A stretch of DNA of 36,569 bases, taken from the NCBI GenBank assembly GCA_003268905.1, contig QLTU01000002.1, positions 1 through 36,569 on the forward strand, given 5' to 3'. Position numbers and translations under genes: made by a program. This DNA is from Acidovorax defluvii (lineage in GTDB: Bacteria > Pseudomonadota > Gammaproteobacteria > Burkholderiales > Burkholderiaceae_C). A model generated the notes under the pieces. The model saw only the letters and a program-made list of their open reading frames with translations, made no database searches and had not been told where the DNA came from. The first letter of the stretch is position 1. Each line of letters opens with the position of its first letter. Shown here in pieces: positions 8,838 to 18,322 of this stretch.

Positions 8838-9476
8838 ATGAACATCGTCGCTTTTGAGCGCGCCAAGCAAGGTACGGGTGCGAGCCGCCGTCTGCGCAAT
8901 TCGGGCAAGACGCCTGGCATCGTGTATGGCGGTTCTGCTGAACCCCAGCTTATCGAGGTCGACCACAACGCACTGTGGCACGCCCTGAAGAAGGAAGCTT
9001 TCCACTCCAGCGTGCTGGACATGGAAGTGGCCGGCACAACCGCCAAGGTTCTGCTGCGCGACGTGCAATACCACCCCTATAAGCAACTGGTGCTGCACAT
9101 TGACTTCCAGCGCGTGGACGAAAAGACCAAGCTGCACATGAAGGTGCCACTGCACTTCAGCGGCGCGGATGAGTCCGACGCTGTCAAGGTGGACAAGTGC
9201 CTGGCGAACCCCGTCGTGAACGAACTCGACGTGACCTGCATGCCTTCCGACCTGCCTGAGTTCATTGCCGTGGACCTGAGCACGCTGAAGAAGGGTGTTT
9301 CCCTGCACCTCAAGGACATCAAACTGCCCAAGGGTGTGAGCGCTGTGATCCGTGGCGGTCAGAACAACAACCCCGTGCTGGTTTCCGTGACTAACCCCGT
9401 GGTGGAAGTGGTGGCGCCTGTCGCCGATGCAGCTCCTGCCGCCGATGCCAAGGGCAAGGGCAAGGGCAAGAAATAA
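8838..9476 (+). CDS. rplY: 50S ribosomal protein L25 (Ctc/TL5-type, long form)
   Basis: L25 binds 5S rRNA in the large subunit. The 212-residue product has the N-terminal L25 domain ([18 protein letters not shown] near 15-32) and the added C-terminal beta domain of the Ctc/TL5 form ([18 protein letters not shown] onward). It ends in an Ala/Val-rich linker and a basic repeat KGKGKGKK. The strong AGGAG fixes the start. Two hairpins follow; the first begins inside the stop codon. The adjacency to prs and pth is the usual one. Confidence 0.96.
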   Translation: MNIVAFERAKQGTGASRRLRNSGKTPGIVYGGSAEPQLIEVDHNALWHALKKEAFHSSVLDMEVAGTTAKVLLRDVQYHPYKQLVLHIDFQRVDEKTKLHMKVPLHFSGADESDAVKVDKCLANPVVNELDVTCMPSDLPEFIAVDLSTLKKGVSLHLKDIKLPKGVSAVIRGGQNNNPVLVSVTNPVVEVVAPVADAAPAADAKGKGKGKK

Positions 9477-9494
9477 GACCGGCGCACCGGTCTT
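9475..9494 (+). other. Hairpin overlapping the rplY stop codon
   Basis: AAGACCGG (9475-9482) pairs perfectly with CCGGTCTT (9487-9494) around a CGCA loop. The 5' arm includes the last two bases of the TAA stop. There is no T tract after it; the true terminator is the next hairpin. Confidence 0.6.
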
Positions 9495-9522
9495 CGCGGC
9501 CTGCTCCGGCAGAGCTGCATCC

Positions 9523-9548
9523 AACGGCCCACTTGTGTGGGCCGTTTT
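9523..9548 (+). terminator. Rho-independent terminator after rplY
   Basis: AACGGCCCAC (9523-9532) pairs with GTGGGCCGTT (9537-9546) around a four-base loop and runs into TTTT (9545-9548). It should end the prs/rplY transcript, leaving pth to another promoter or to read-through. Confidence 0.8.
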
Positions 9549-9575
9549 CATTGGTAGCTACCGATAATTGCGCAC

Positions 9576-10184
9576 ATGATCAAACTGTTTGTGGGCCTGG
9601 GCAACCCAGGGCCCGACTACGAGGCCACCCGCCACAACGCGGGCTTCTGGTGGATAGACGCGCTGGCGCGCGAACTCAAGGCCACGCTGGTGCCCGAGCG
9701 CAGCTACCACGGGCTGGTGGCCCGCACCAGCGTACATGGCCAGAGTGTGTGGCTGCTGCAGCCCCAGACCTTCATGAACCTGTCGGGAAAATCGGTGGCG
9801 TCACTGGCGCGGTTCTTCAAGATCCAGCCCGAGGAAATCCTGGTGGCGCACGATGAACTGGACATCGCCCCCGGCCAGGTGAAACTCAAGCGCGGCGGCA
9901 GCCATGCCGGGCACAACGGCCTGCGCGACATCCACGCCCAGCTCGGCTCGCCCGACTACTGGCGCCTGCGCATTGGCATCGGGCATCCGGGCGTCAAGGC
10001 CGAAGTGGCCAACTGGGTGCTGAAAAAACCTTCACCCGACCAGCGCACCCTGATCGAGGACAGCATCCAGCATTCACTCAAGGCGCATCCGGCCTTGCTG
10101 GCGGGGGACATGGAGAAAGCCACGTTGCTGATCCACACCACCAAGCCACCGCGTCCCAAGCCACCAAGATCTGAAGACAACTAG
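9576..10184 (+). CDS. pth: Peptidyl-tRNA hydrolase
   Basis: Pth hydrolyses peptidyl-tRNAs released by stalled ribosomes. The 202-residue product starts [21 protein letters not shown], with the catalytic His20 and substrate-contact Asn10. It continues with [27 protein letters not shown] (catalytic Asp) and GHNGLRDI. All family signatures are intact. No clear ribosome binding site precedes the ATG, which stands eight bases after a GATAAT (9563-9568); a very short leader is possible but unproven. A strong terminator separates it from rplY. Confidence 0.96.
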   Translation: MIKLFVGLGNPGPDYEATRHNAGFWWIDALARELKATLVPERSYHGLVARTSVHGQSVWLLQPQTFMNLSGKSVASLARFFKIQPEEILVAHDELDIAPGQVKLKRGGSHAGHNGLRDIHAQLGSPDYWRLRIGIGHPGVKAEVANWVLKKPSPDQRTLIEDSIQHSLKAHPALLAGDMEKATLLIHTTKPPRPKPPRSEDN

Positions 10185-10678
<494 letters not shown>

Positions 10679-10719
10679 TCAATCGACTGAAGCACCCACG
10701 CTCCGCCAGCATCCGATCC

Positions 10720-11682
10720 ATGGGTTTCTTTCTTCTCAAACGATTTTTCACCCTTGTTGCCACGCTGCTCGGTGCGTCGGTGGTCGTGTTTGTGGTGCTG
10801 GACATTCTGCCGGGCAACGCCGCCCAGGTGCTGATGGGGCCAGACGCCTCACCCGACGCCGTGGCCGAGCTTGCCACCCAGCTGGGGCTGGACCGGCCCG
10901 CAGTGCAACGCTATGGGCAATGGATGCGTGGCCTGGTGGTGGGCGACCTGGGTGACAGCTACACCTACGGCAGCCCGGTGCTGGAGCTGGTGCTGGAACG
11001 CCTTGCGCTCACGGTGCCGCTGGCGCTGATGGCCATGGTGTTCAGCGCGGTGCTGGCCCTCGCGGCGGGCCTTTTTGCCGCTGCGCGCCACAACCGGTGG
11101 GGCGACCTGGGCGTGATGGGCCTGGCCCAGCTGGGCATTGCCATTCCCAACTTCTGGTTCGCCATCCTGCTGATCTTGCTGTTTTCGGTCAAGCTGCAGT
11201 GGTTTTCGGCCGGGGGCTTCCCGGGCTGGACCGAAGACAGCGGCGGCGACCCGCTGCAAGCGCTGAAAGCACTGCTGCTGCCCGCACTGGCGCTGGCCGT
11301 GGTGCAGGCGGCCATTCTGGCGCGCATCACGCGCTCGGCCGTGCTGGATGTGCTGCGCGAAGATTTCGTGCGCACCGCGCGGGCCAAGGGCCTGTCGCGG
11401 CGGGCTGCGCTGTGGGGCCATGTGCTGCGCAACGCCATGATCCCGGTCGTCACGGTGATGGGCCTGCAGTTTGCCAACCTGCTGGCGGGCACCATCGTGG
11501 TGGAAAACGTGTTTTATCTGCCGGGCCTGGGCCGGCTGATCTTCCAGTCGATTGCCAACCGCGACCTGGTCGTGGTGCGCAACTGCGTGATGTTGCTGGC
11601 GGCCATGGTGGTGGTCGTCAACTTCTTCGTGGACCTGCTGTACGCGGTGATCGACCCCCGCGTGAAGGCCAGCGACGTATGA
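10720..11682 (+). CDS. ABC transporter permease, DppB/OppB type
   Basis: A 320-residue inner-membrane permease. It opens with MGFFLLKRFFTLVATLLGAS and a first membrane helix, followed by DILPGNAAQVLMGPDAS typical of DppB. About six membrane helices are visible. The cytoplasmic EAA loop (REDFVRTARAKGLSRRAALWGHVLRN region, near 208-235) contacts the ATPases. The ATG at 10720 gives the usual start; the frame is open further upstream without family features. It is the first gene of a dipeptide/oligopeptide-type importer with an amidase at the end. The substrate is unknown; peptides or amides are guesses. Confidence 0.93.
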   Translation: MGFFLLKRFFTLVATLLGASVVVFVVLDILPGNAAQVLMGPDASPDAVAELATQLGLDRPAVQRYGQWMRGLVVGDLGDSYTYGSPVLELVLERLALTVPLALMAMVFSAVLALAAGLFAAARHNRWGDLGVMGLAQLGIAIPNFWFAILLILLFSVKLQWFSAGGFPGWTEDSGGDPLQALKALLLPALALAVVQAAILARITRSAVLDVLREDFVRTARAKGLSRRAALWGHVLRNAMIPVVTVMGLQFANLLAGTIVVENVFYLPGLGRLIFQSIANRDLVVVRNCVMLLAAMVVVVNFFVDLLYAVIDPRVKASDV

Positions 11683-11733
11683 GGTGGCACCCCCCTGAGT
11701 CGCTTCGCACCATCCCCCCAGGGGGACGCCACC
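11683..11733. repeat. Nested palindrome directly after the dppB-like stop
   Basis: Outer arms GGTGGC (11683-11688) and GCCACC (11728-11733) enclose inner arms CCCCCTG (11691-11697) and CAGGGGG (11719-11725). The sequence starts on the base after the TGA stop. The core CCCCCTGAGTCGCTTCGC resembles an interspersed element I recall from Acidovorax-like genomes; that is memory, not a search. It may moderate transcription between the two permease genes. Confidence 0.65.
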
Positions 11734-11827
11734 CGTGGCCTGGCAGAGCCAGTTTCACGGTGGCGCTGGCTTTGGGGCGCACCGGTTTCAAGCGCCGGGG
11801 GCTTCACAAAAAGCGGTCAACAAACCC

Positions 11828-12700
11828 ATGAGCGCAACGACTTCCTCATCCGTTCGGTTGTCACGCCCCCACTGGCTGCGCCGTGCCCTAGGGCACCGCA
11901 GCTTTGTTGCGGGCGCCCTGCTGGTGGCGTTGCTGCTGGCCGCAGCGGCGCTGTCGCTGGTCTGGACGCCCTGGTCGCCCTACGAAATGGACTTGCCCGC
12001 CAAGCTGCAGCCGCCCAGCGCCCAGCACTGGCTGGGCACCGACGCCTTTGGCCGCGACGTGGCGTCGCTGCTGCTGGTGGGCGCACGCAACTCGCTGCTG
12101 GTGGGCGTGATTGCGGTGGGTATTGGCATGGGCCTGGGCGTGGCGCTGGGGCTGCTGGCCGCCGCGCGGCGCGGGTGGGTGGAAGAAACCATCATGCGGC
12201 TGGCCGACTTCACGTTTGCCTTTCCAGCCATTTTGTCGGCCATCATGATGACGGCGGTGTTTGGCGCGGGCATCGTCAATTCGATCATCGCCATTGGCAT
12301 CTTCAATATTCCCACCTTTGCGCGGGTGACGCGCGCCTCGGCCAATGCCGTGTGGTCGCGCGATTTCATTCTGGCGGCGCGTGCGTGCGGCAAGGGCAGC
12401 GTGCGCATCACGCTCGAGCATGTGCTGCCCAACATCGCCTCGGTGCTGATCGTGCAGGCCACGGTGCAGTTTGCCATTGCCATCCTGGCCGAGGCGGCGC
12501 TGTCCTACCTGGGCCTGGGCACACAACCGCCGCAGCCCTCGTGGGGCCGCATGCTCAGCGACGCCCAGACCCTCATGTTCCAGGCCCCGCTGCTGGCCGT
12601 GTGGCCCGGCATGGCGATTGCACTGGCCGTGCTGGGCCTGAACCTGCTGGGCGATGGCCTGCGCGATCTGCTCGACCCGCGCTTGGCCCGCAAGCGCTGA
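11828..12700 (+). CDS. ABC transporter permease, DppC/OppC type
   Basis: A 290-residue partner permease. A short cytoplasmic N-terminus (HWLRRALGHR) leads into a membrane helix. Then comes the DppC hallmark HWLGTDAFGRDVASLLLVGAR, several helices and the EAA loop SRDFILAARACGKGSVRITLEH ending in VLPNI. It terminates in LGDGLRDLLDPRL, which is typical. The ATG at 11828 is chosen; an open frame from 11735 would start within the spacer after a palindrome. The 145-base spacer from the first permease is unusually long for this operon type. Confidence 0.93.
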   Translation: MSATTSSSVRLSRPHWLRRALGHRSFVAGALLVALLLAAAALSLVWTPWSPYEMDLPAKLQPPSAQHWLGTDAFGRDVASLLLVGARNSLLVGVIAVGIGMGLGVALGLLAAARRGWVEETIMRLADFTFAFPAILSAIMMTAVFGAGIVNSIIAIGIFNIPTFARVTRASANAVWSRDFILAARACGKGSVRITLEHVLPNIASVLIVQATVQFAIAILAEAALSYLGLGTQPPQPSWGRMLSDAQTLMFQAPLLAVWPGMAIALAVLGLNLLGDGLRDLLDPRLARKR

Positions 12701-12717
12701 CCTGCCTCGCCGCTCCG

Positions 12718-13755
12718 ATGAACACCCAATCCCCACCCACCCCCCTGCTGCAAGTCGCCGACCTGCGCGTGCACCTGCACACGCACCAGGGTGCTGTCGA
12801 CGCGGTGCGTGGCATCGATTTCACGCTTCACCGTGGCGAAACGCTGGGCCTGGTGGGCGAATCGGGCTGTGGCAAATCACTCACCGCCCTGGCGCTCATG
12901 GGCCTGCTGCCCGACGCCGCGCAGGCCAGTGGCAGCATTCTTCTGGATGGGCAGGAGCTGGTGGGGCTGGACGACCGCGCGCTGTGCCGCCTGCGCGGCA
13001 ACCGCATCGGCATGGTGTTCCAGGAGCCCATGACGGCGCTGAACCCCGTGCACCGCATTGGGGACCAGGTGGCCGAGCCCCTGCGGCTGCACCGCGGCCT
13101 GGGCCGTGCAGCGGCTCGCCGCGAGGCTCTGGCCCTGCTGGAGCGCGTGGGCATTGCCGATGCCGCGCGGCGCCTGGATGCCTATCCGCACCAGTTCTCG
13201 GGCGGGCAGCGCCAGCGCATCACCATCGCCATGGCGCTGGCCTGCGGGCCCGACCTGCTGATTGCCGACGAGCCCACCACCGCGCTCGACGTGACCGTGC
13301 AACAGCAAATCCTCGACCTCATCAGCGACCTGGTGGCCGAGCGCGGCATGGCGCTCATCCTGATCTCGCACGACCTGGGCGTGATCTCGCAGAACGCCGA
13401 CCACATGCTGGTGATGTATGGCGGCTCGGTGGTGGAAAGCGGCCCCACGGAGGCTGTCTTCGCGACCATGGCCCACCCCTACACGCGCGGGCTTTTTGCG
13501 GCGCGCCCGCAACTGGTGCCGCGCCGCCCCGGCGAGCGCCCGCGCCTGGCCACCATCCCGGGCACCGTGCCCGAGCTGGCCCATCTGCCCGCCGGTTGCC
13601 CCTTTGCGGGGCGCTGCGGCTTCACCATGGACGCCTGCCACACCACCCCGCCGCCACCGGTGCCATTGGGTGCTTTGGGCGCTTTGGGTGCGGGGCACAT
13701 GGCGCGCTGCATCCGGCTCGATGCCATGCCCGCCGCACCGGAGGTTGGCGCATGA
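12718..13755 (+). CDS. ABC transporter ATP-binding protein, DppD/OppD type
   Basis: A 345-residue ATPase. Walker A is GESGCGKS (47-54), the Q-loop is in MVFQEPMTALNP (Gln102), the signature FSGGQRQR is at 160-167, and Walker B is LLIADEPT (180-187). An H-loop His follows in LISHDLG. The C-terminal oligopeptide-transporter extension is present, with the Cys-containing GCPFAGRCGF block. The ATG at 12718 lies 17 bases past the permease stop. Its TGA overlaps the next ATPase start (ATGA). A Leu-Gly-Ala repeat (PLGALGALGAG) near the C-terminus is low complexity. Confidence 0.94.
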   Translation: MNTQSPPTPLLQVADLRVHLHTHQGAVDAVRGIDFTLHRGETLGLVGESGCGKSLTALALMGLLPDAAQASGSILLDGQELVGLDDRALCRLRGNRIGMVFQEPMTALNPVHRIGDQVAEPLRLHRGLGRAAARREALALLERVGIADAARRLDAYPHQFSGGQRQRITIAMALACGPDLLIADEPTTALDVTVQQQILDLISDLVAERGMALILISHDLGVISQNADHMLVMYGGSVVESGPTEAVFATMAHPYTRGLFAARPQLVPRRPGERPRLATIPGTVPELAHLPAGCPFAGRCGFTMDACHTTPPPPVPLGALGALGAGHMARCIRLDAMPAAPEVGA

Positions 13756-14693
13756 ATACCGCAACCACTCCTGATTTGATAGCTGATAGCGCTTACCCCA
13801 TAAGCACTACAGGCCAATTTGACTCAAAAACACCTGCCGATGCGCATCCACCCCTGCTGCAGGTGACGCAACTGGTGCGCCACTACCCGCTGCCGCGCAC
13901 GCACCTTTTTCAGCCGCCGCAGCAGGTGCAGGCGCTGCAGGGCGTGGATTTCACCGTGGCGGCGGGCCGCAGCCTGGGCATCGTGGGTGAATCGGGCTCG
14001 GGCAAATCCACGCTGGCCCGGCTGGTGATGGCGCTCGACACGCCCACCAGCGGCGCGGTGCACCTGCTGGGCCGCGACCTGCACCGCTTGCCCGCCGCCG
14101 AGCTGCGCCACGCGCGGCGCGACTTTCAGATGGTGTTCCAGGACCCCTATGGCTCCCTGGACCCACACCACACCGTGCAGCGCATCGTCACCGAGCCGCT
14201 GCAGGCCAAGGGTGCCACCAGCCGCGCCGAACAGCGCGAGCAGGCCGCGCAGGTGCTGACGCAGGTGGGCCTGCGCAGCACCGACCTGGACAAATACCCG
14301 CACGAGTTTTCGGGCGGCCAGCGCCAGCGCATTGCGATTGCGCGCGCACTCATCACCCGCCCCCGCCTCATCGTGGCCGACGAGCCCGTGAGCGCGCTCG
14401 ATGTGTCTGTGCAGGCGCAGGTGCTCAACCTGATGCTGGATTTGCAGCAGGAATTCGGCATCACCTACCTGCTCATCAGCCACGACCTGGCCGTGGTGAA
14501 CCACCTGTGCGACGAGGTGGTGGTGCTGTACCAGGGGCGCATTGTGGAGCGCGGCACGCCGCAGGAGCTGTTTCACAACGCGCAGCACCCCTACACGCGC
14601 GCCCTGGTCAACGCCGTGCCGCGCATCGAGCCCGGGCGTGCCCGTGCCCGCCGTGCGCCGCCGGCCGGCGGCGCCGCGCGCACGATGGTGTAA
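13752..14693 (+). CDS. ABC transporter ATP-binding protein, DppF/OppF type, with repeat-derived N-terminus
   Basis: A 313-residue ATPase. Walker A is GESGSGKS (79-86), the Q-loop is in MVFQDPYGSLDP, the signature FSGGQRQR follows, Walker B is LIVADEPVSALD, and the H-loop is LISHDLAVV. Residues about 9-27 are encoded by a copy of the dispersed palindromic repeat (13775-13830), read in frame; they precede the domain start at LLQVTQLVRHYPLPR. The C-terminus ends soon after YTRALVNAVPRIEPG in a basic tail and lacks the usual Cys-rich extension. The ATG overlaps the previous stop. It pairs with the DppD-like protein. Confidence 0.92.
   Translation: MNTATTPDLIADSAYPISTTGQFDSKTPADAHPPLLQVTQLVRHYPLPRTHLFQPPQQVQALQGVDFTVAAGRSLGIVGESGSGKSTLARLVMALDTPTSGAVHLLGRDLHRLPAAELRHARRDFQMVFQDPYGSLDPHHTVQRIVTEPLQAKGATSRAEQREQAAQVLTQVGLRSTDLDKYPHEFSGGQRQRIAIARALITRPRLIVADEPVSALDVSVQAQVLNLMLDLQQEFGITYLLISHDLAVVNHLCDEVVVLYQGRIVERGTPQELFHNAQHPYTRALVNAVPRIEPGRARARRAPPAGGAARTMV
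13775..13830 (+). repeat. Dispersed palindromic repeat, copy B, inside an ATPase gene
   Basis: TTGATAGCTGATAGCGCTT, then CCCC-containing spacer, ATAAGCACTACAGGC and AATTTGACTCAAAAA: the same order of blocks as copy A. It lies wholly within the N-terminal coding part of the DppF-like gene and keeps its frame open. Confidence 0.8.
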
Positions 14694-14768
14694 AAAGCCC
14701 TCAGCCCGTCGGCCACGCATCTGCCGGCCCGCGCCCCTTCCACAGGTTTCCGTCTGGAGAACTCAAAC

Positions 14769-16259
14769 ATGCTGAACCGCCGCTCAATCCTTGCCACTGG
14801 CGCCATCGCCGCGGTGCCCCTTGCCGCGCCCTGGGGCGCGCTGGCCAAAACCAGCAAGGACACCGTGGTGCTGGCCATGACGCTGGAACCGCCGGGGCTG
14901 GACCCGACCGCCGGTGCCGCCTCGGCCATTGCCGAGATCGTTCACTACAACATCTTCGAGACGCTCACCAAGATCAATGCCGACGGCAGTGTGTCGCCGC
15001 TGCTGGCCGAGAGCTGGGAGGTGTCGCCCGACCTCAAGACCTACACCCTGCACCTGCGCCGGGGGGTGAAGTTCAGCAATGGCGTGCCCTTCACGGCCGA
15101 TGCGGTCAAATTCTCGTTCGACCGCGCGGGCAGCGACAAGAGCACCAACAAGGACAAGCGCACCTTTGCCAACCTCACCACCCAGGTGGTGGATGACCAC
15201 ACCGTGGTGCTGATCCACAAGGACATCGACCCGGATTTCCTGTTTGTGCTGGGCCAGGCCACGGCCATCATCGTCGAGCCCCAGAGCGCCGCCACCAACG
15301 CCACCCGCCCCGTGGGCACCGGCCCCTACCTGCTCGGCGCGTGGAACAAGGGTGCGTCCATCACGCTGACCGCCTGGCCGGGCTTTCGCGCGCCCGCCAG
15401 CATCAAGATGCGCCGGGCCACGTTCCGCTTCATCTCCGACCCTGCCGCGCAGGTGGCGGCGCTGCTGGCGGGCGATGTGGACGCGTTTGCCCGCGTCACA
15501 CCGCGCAGCGTGGCCCAGTTCAAGGCCAACCCGCGCTTTCAGGTGGTGGTGAGTGGCTCGCGCGCCAAGACCATCCTGGCCATCAACAACGACCGCAAGC
15601 CCCTGAACGACGTGCGCGTGCGCCGTGCCATCGCCGCCGCCATCGACCGCAAGGCCATCATCGAAGGCGCCGGCGACGGCTTTGGCGTGCCGATTGGCAG
15701 CCACTATGTGCCCGGCGCATTCGGCTATGTGGACACCACGGGCATCAACCCGTTCGATATCGACAAGGCCAAAAAGCTGCTGGCCGAGGCGGGCGTCAAG
15801 ACCCCGCTCACGCTCACCCTCACGCTGCCCCCGCCGCCCTATGCGCGCCAGGGGGGCGAGGTGATTGCGGCGCAGCTGGCCAAGATCGGCATCGTGGCCA
15901 AGATCCAGAATGTGGAATGGGCCCAGTGGCTCAGCGGCACCTATGGCAACAAGAACTACGACCTCACCCTGATCTCCCACGTCGAGCCCTTTGACCTGGG
16001 CAACTTTGCCAAGCCCGACTACTACTGGGGCTACAACTCGCCCCAGTTCAACACGCTGTTCGACAAGATCAAGAACGCCCCGCGCCCGGCTGACCGTGCC
16101 CGCCTGCTGGGCGACGCGCAGCGCCTGCTGGCCGAAGAGGCCGTGCACGGTTTTCTCTACCAGCCGCAATGGGTGACCGTGGCGAACAAGAACCTCAAGG
16201 GGCTGTGGAAAGACATGCCCATCTTTGTGAACGACCTTTCGGCCCTTTACTGGTCCTGA
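14769..16259 (+). CDS. ABC transporter substrate-binding protein (SBP_bac_5 / DppA-OppA family)
   Basis: A 496-residue periplasmic binding protein. The N-terminus MLNRRSILATGAIAAVP has consecutive arginines and a hydrophobic stretch ending APWGALA-K; this may be a Tat-type signal (NRRSIL), though Sec export is possible. The mature part has family blocks LDPTAGAASA, IFETLTKINADGSVSPLLAESW, YTLHLRRGVKFSNG and RAIAAAIDRKAI. GGAG lies about ten bases before the ATG. It should capture the ligand for the permease/ATPase genes immediately upstream. Ligand specificity cannot be read from the sequence. Confidence 0.93.
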   Translation: MLNRRSILATGAIAAVPLAAPWGALAKTSKDTVVLAMTLEPPGLDPTAGAASAIAEIVHYNIFETLTKINADGSVSPLLAESWEVSPDLKTYTLHLRRGVKFSNGVPFTADAVKFSFDRAGSDKSTNKDKRTFANLTTQVVDDHTVVLIHKDIDPDFLFVLGQATAIIVEPQSAATNATRPVGTGPYLLGAWNKGASITLTAWPGFRAPASIKMRRATFRFISDPAAQVAALLAGDVDAFARVTPRSVAQFKANPRFQVVVSGSRAKTILAINNDRKPLNDVRVRRAIAAAIDRKAIIEGAGDGFGVPIGSHYVPGAFGYVDTTGINPFDIDKAKKLLAEAGVKTPLTLTLTLPPPPYARQGGEVIAAQLAKIGIVAKIQNVEWAQWLSGTYGNKNYDLTLISHVEPFDLGNFAKPDYYWGYNSPQFNTLFDKIKNAPRPADRARLLGDAQRLLAEEAVHGFLYQPQWVTVANKNLKGLWKDMPIFVNDLSALYWS

Positions 16260-16277
16260 AACCGACGAGCCCGCACC

Positions 16278-17687
16278 ATGAGCGCATTGCACGACCTGCC
16301 CGCCCACGCCCTGCTCTCGGCCTACCGCCAGCGCACCCTCTCCCCGGTCGAAGTGGTGCGTGACGTGCTGGCCCACGTCGAGCGGTGGGAACCCCACATC
16401 AACGCCACCTACCTGCTGCGCCCCGAAGCCGCCCTGGCGCAGGCAGCGGCGTCGCAGGCCCGCTGGCTGCGCGGCGAGCCGCTGGGGGCGCTCGATGGCG
16501 TGCCCGCCACCATCAAGGAAAACATCGCCACGCGCGGCGACCCCATGCCGCTGGGCACTGCGGCCACCGCGCTGGTGCCCGCCGCCGCCGACGCCCCGCC
16601 TGCGGCACGCCTGCGCGAAGCGGGCGCGGTCATCGTGGCCAAGTCCACCATGCCCGACTACGGCATGCTGTCATCGGGCCTGTCGAGCTTTCACGCGCTG
16701 GCGCGCAACCCCTGGGACCTGTCCAAAGGCCCCGGTGGCTCCAGCGCCGGTGCTGGCGCTGCGGCCGCCGCCGGCTACGGCCCGCTGCACATCGGCACCG
16801 ACATCGGCGGCTCGCTGCGCCTGCCGGCCAGCTGGTGCGGCATCTTCAGCCTCAAACCCAGCCTGGGCCGCATTCCCATCGACCCGCCCTACACCGGCCG
16901 TGCCGCCGGCCCCATGACACGCACGGTGGCAGACGCCGCACTGATGATGCAGGTGCTGAGCCAGGGCGACGCACGCGACAGCATGGCCTTGCCCGCGCAG
17001 GACATTGCCTGGGGCCAGTTTGACCAGGGGGTGGGGCACCTGCGCGGCCTGCGCATAGGCCTGCTGCTGGATGCCGGCTGCGGCCTGCCGGTACAGCCCG
17101 AGGTGCGCGCCGCCGTCGAGCAGGCCGCCCGCTGGCTGGAACAGGCCGGCGCCCATATCGTGCCCATGCAGCCTTTCATGACGCAGGCCATGCTCGACGG
17201 CATGGACCATTTCTGGCGCATGCGCTCGCACATCGACCTGCAGGCCCTGCCAGCCGGGCAGCGCGACAAGGTGCTGCCCTACATCCGTGCCTGGGCCGAC
17301 AGCGCTGCGGGCCTGAGCGGCACCGAGGTGTTCCATGCCAGCCAGCAGTTCCACCTGACCCGCGTGGCCACCGTGCGCGCCTGCAGCGCGTTCGACTACG
17401 TGATCTCGCCCGTGGCACCCATGGCGGCGTTTGCGGCCGAGCTGCCCTCGCCCACCAACGACCCGCTGCGGCCGCTGGAACACATCGGCTTCACCGTGCC
17501 CTACAACATGTCAGAGCAACCCGCCGCTTCGGTGAACTGCGGCTACACCAGCGGCCTGCATCCCTTGCCCATTGGCCTGCAGATCGCCGGGCCGCGCTTT
17601 GACGACCTGGGCGTGCTGCAGGTGGCCCGCGCATTCGAGCAAATTCGCCCCCCACAGAAAGCCTGGCCTCAGCCGCCAGGGATATAA
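16278..17687 (+). CDS. Amidase (amidase-signature family)
   Basis: A 469-residue amide hydrolase with the Ser-cisSer-Lys triad: Lys80 in VPATIKEN, Ser155 in KGPGGSSAG, and the nucleophile Ser179 in GTDIGGSLRLPAS. The 24-residue spacing between the serines matches the family. No signal peptide, so it is cytoplasmic. It is the last gene after the importer, 18 bases from the binding-protein stop, which suggests it hydrolyses what the transporter brings in; this is inference. GatA is less likely because there are no gatB/gatC neighbours and the C-terminal half differs. Confidence 0.9.
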   Translation: MSALHDLPAHALLSAYRQRTLSPVEVVRDVLAHVERWEPHINATYLLRPEAALAQAAASQARWLRGEPLGALDGVPATIKENIATRGDPMPLGTAATALVPAAADAPPAARLREAGAVIVAKSTMPDYGMLSSGLSSFHALARNPWDLSKGPGGSSAGAGAAAAAGYGPLHIGTDIGGSLRLPASWCGIFSLKPSLGRIPIDPPYTGRAAGPMTRTVADAALMMQVLSQGDARDSMALPAQDIAWGQFDQGVGHLRGLRIGLLLDAGCGLPVQPEVRAAVEQAARWLEQAGAHIVPMQPFMTQAMLDGMDHFWRMRSHIDLQALPAGQRDKVLPYIRAWADSAAGLSGTEVFHASQQFHLTRVATVRACSAFDYVISPVAPMAAFAAELPSPTNDPLRPLEHIGFTVPYNMSEQPAASVNCGYTSGLHPLPIGLQIAGPRFDDLGVLQVARAFEQIRPPQKAWPQPPGI

Positions 17688-17694
17688 ACAGGCC

Positions 17695-18322
17695 ATGGAC
17701 ATTCTCACCCTCGCCCTCCTGATCGCCATCGGCAGCTACATCGCCAACCACCAGCAGCAGCGTAAACGCATTGCCCTGCTGGCCAGCCACCTGGGCCACT
17801 ACCAGATCGAAAAACTCATGGAGGCCCTCACCGAGGGCTATCTGCGGGCGCTGGGCGAAAGCACGCCCGAGCGGCGCGACCAGATCTGGAGCCTGCTGAC
17901 CACCACCGAATCACAGCTGAGCGAGCAGTTCAACCGTTTCGCCGCCGAGTTCGCCCAGGTGAACGAAGCCGATGCCCGCGTCAGCCGCTTTGCCATGGCG
18001 ATTCCCTTTGCCAGCCAGCTGTTTCCCGCCACCACCTTCGACATGCGCAAGGCCCTGGCCATCCACGCCCGGGGCATCGAAAACATGGCCCGCAACGCGG
18101 CCCACCTGGCCCCCCCGGGAAAAAGCCTTCACCATGTCGGCCGAGCTGTTCCTGATGCAGCACACCTGCCACTGGTTCTGCAAATCGAAAACCATCGCCA
18201 CGGCGCGCATGCTGGCGCGGCACAAGACGCCGCACGAGCAGCTGGTCGATTCGGTGTCGCCGCAAACCCGCAGCGCTTATCTGGCGTTGGTCAAGGGCGG
18301 CAAGGACGGCAAGGGCGCGTAA
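17695..18322 (+). pseudogene. Small conserved-looking protein gene split by a frameshift at a C7 run
   Basis: Frame 1 from the ATG at 17695 reads MDILTLALLIAIGSYIANHQ (a membrane or signal-like helix) and then a charged helical protein (HYQIEKLMEALTEGYLRALG ... RVSRFAMAIPFASQLFP). It loses its character after AHLAPPGK at about 18120. The +1 frame takes over with REKAFTMSAELFLMQHTCHW and ends at TAA 18322. The switch coincides with seven C at 18110-18116; removing one C restores a single product of about 208 residues. It could be a mutation, a sequencing error or slippage. Function unrecognised. It follows the amidase by seven bases, and its 3' end overlaps the convergent phosphatase gene. Confidence 0.7.

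Noticed and set aside
12175..12717. Upstream extension of the DppD-like frame over the DppC-like gene
   Set aside because: The overlapped permease is conserved; the ATPase domain begins normally after 12718.
14784..16397. 537-codon open frame opposite the substrate-binding protein
   Set aside because: Antisense shadow; the plus strand has a full binding-protein gene with signal peptide.
16278..17687. Amidase as GatA of the GatCAB amidotransferase
   Set aside because: No gatC or gatB next to it, it sits at the end of a transporter run, and its C-terminal half does not look like GatA.
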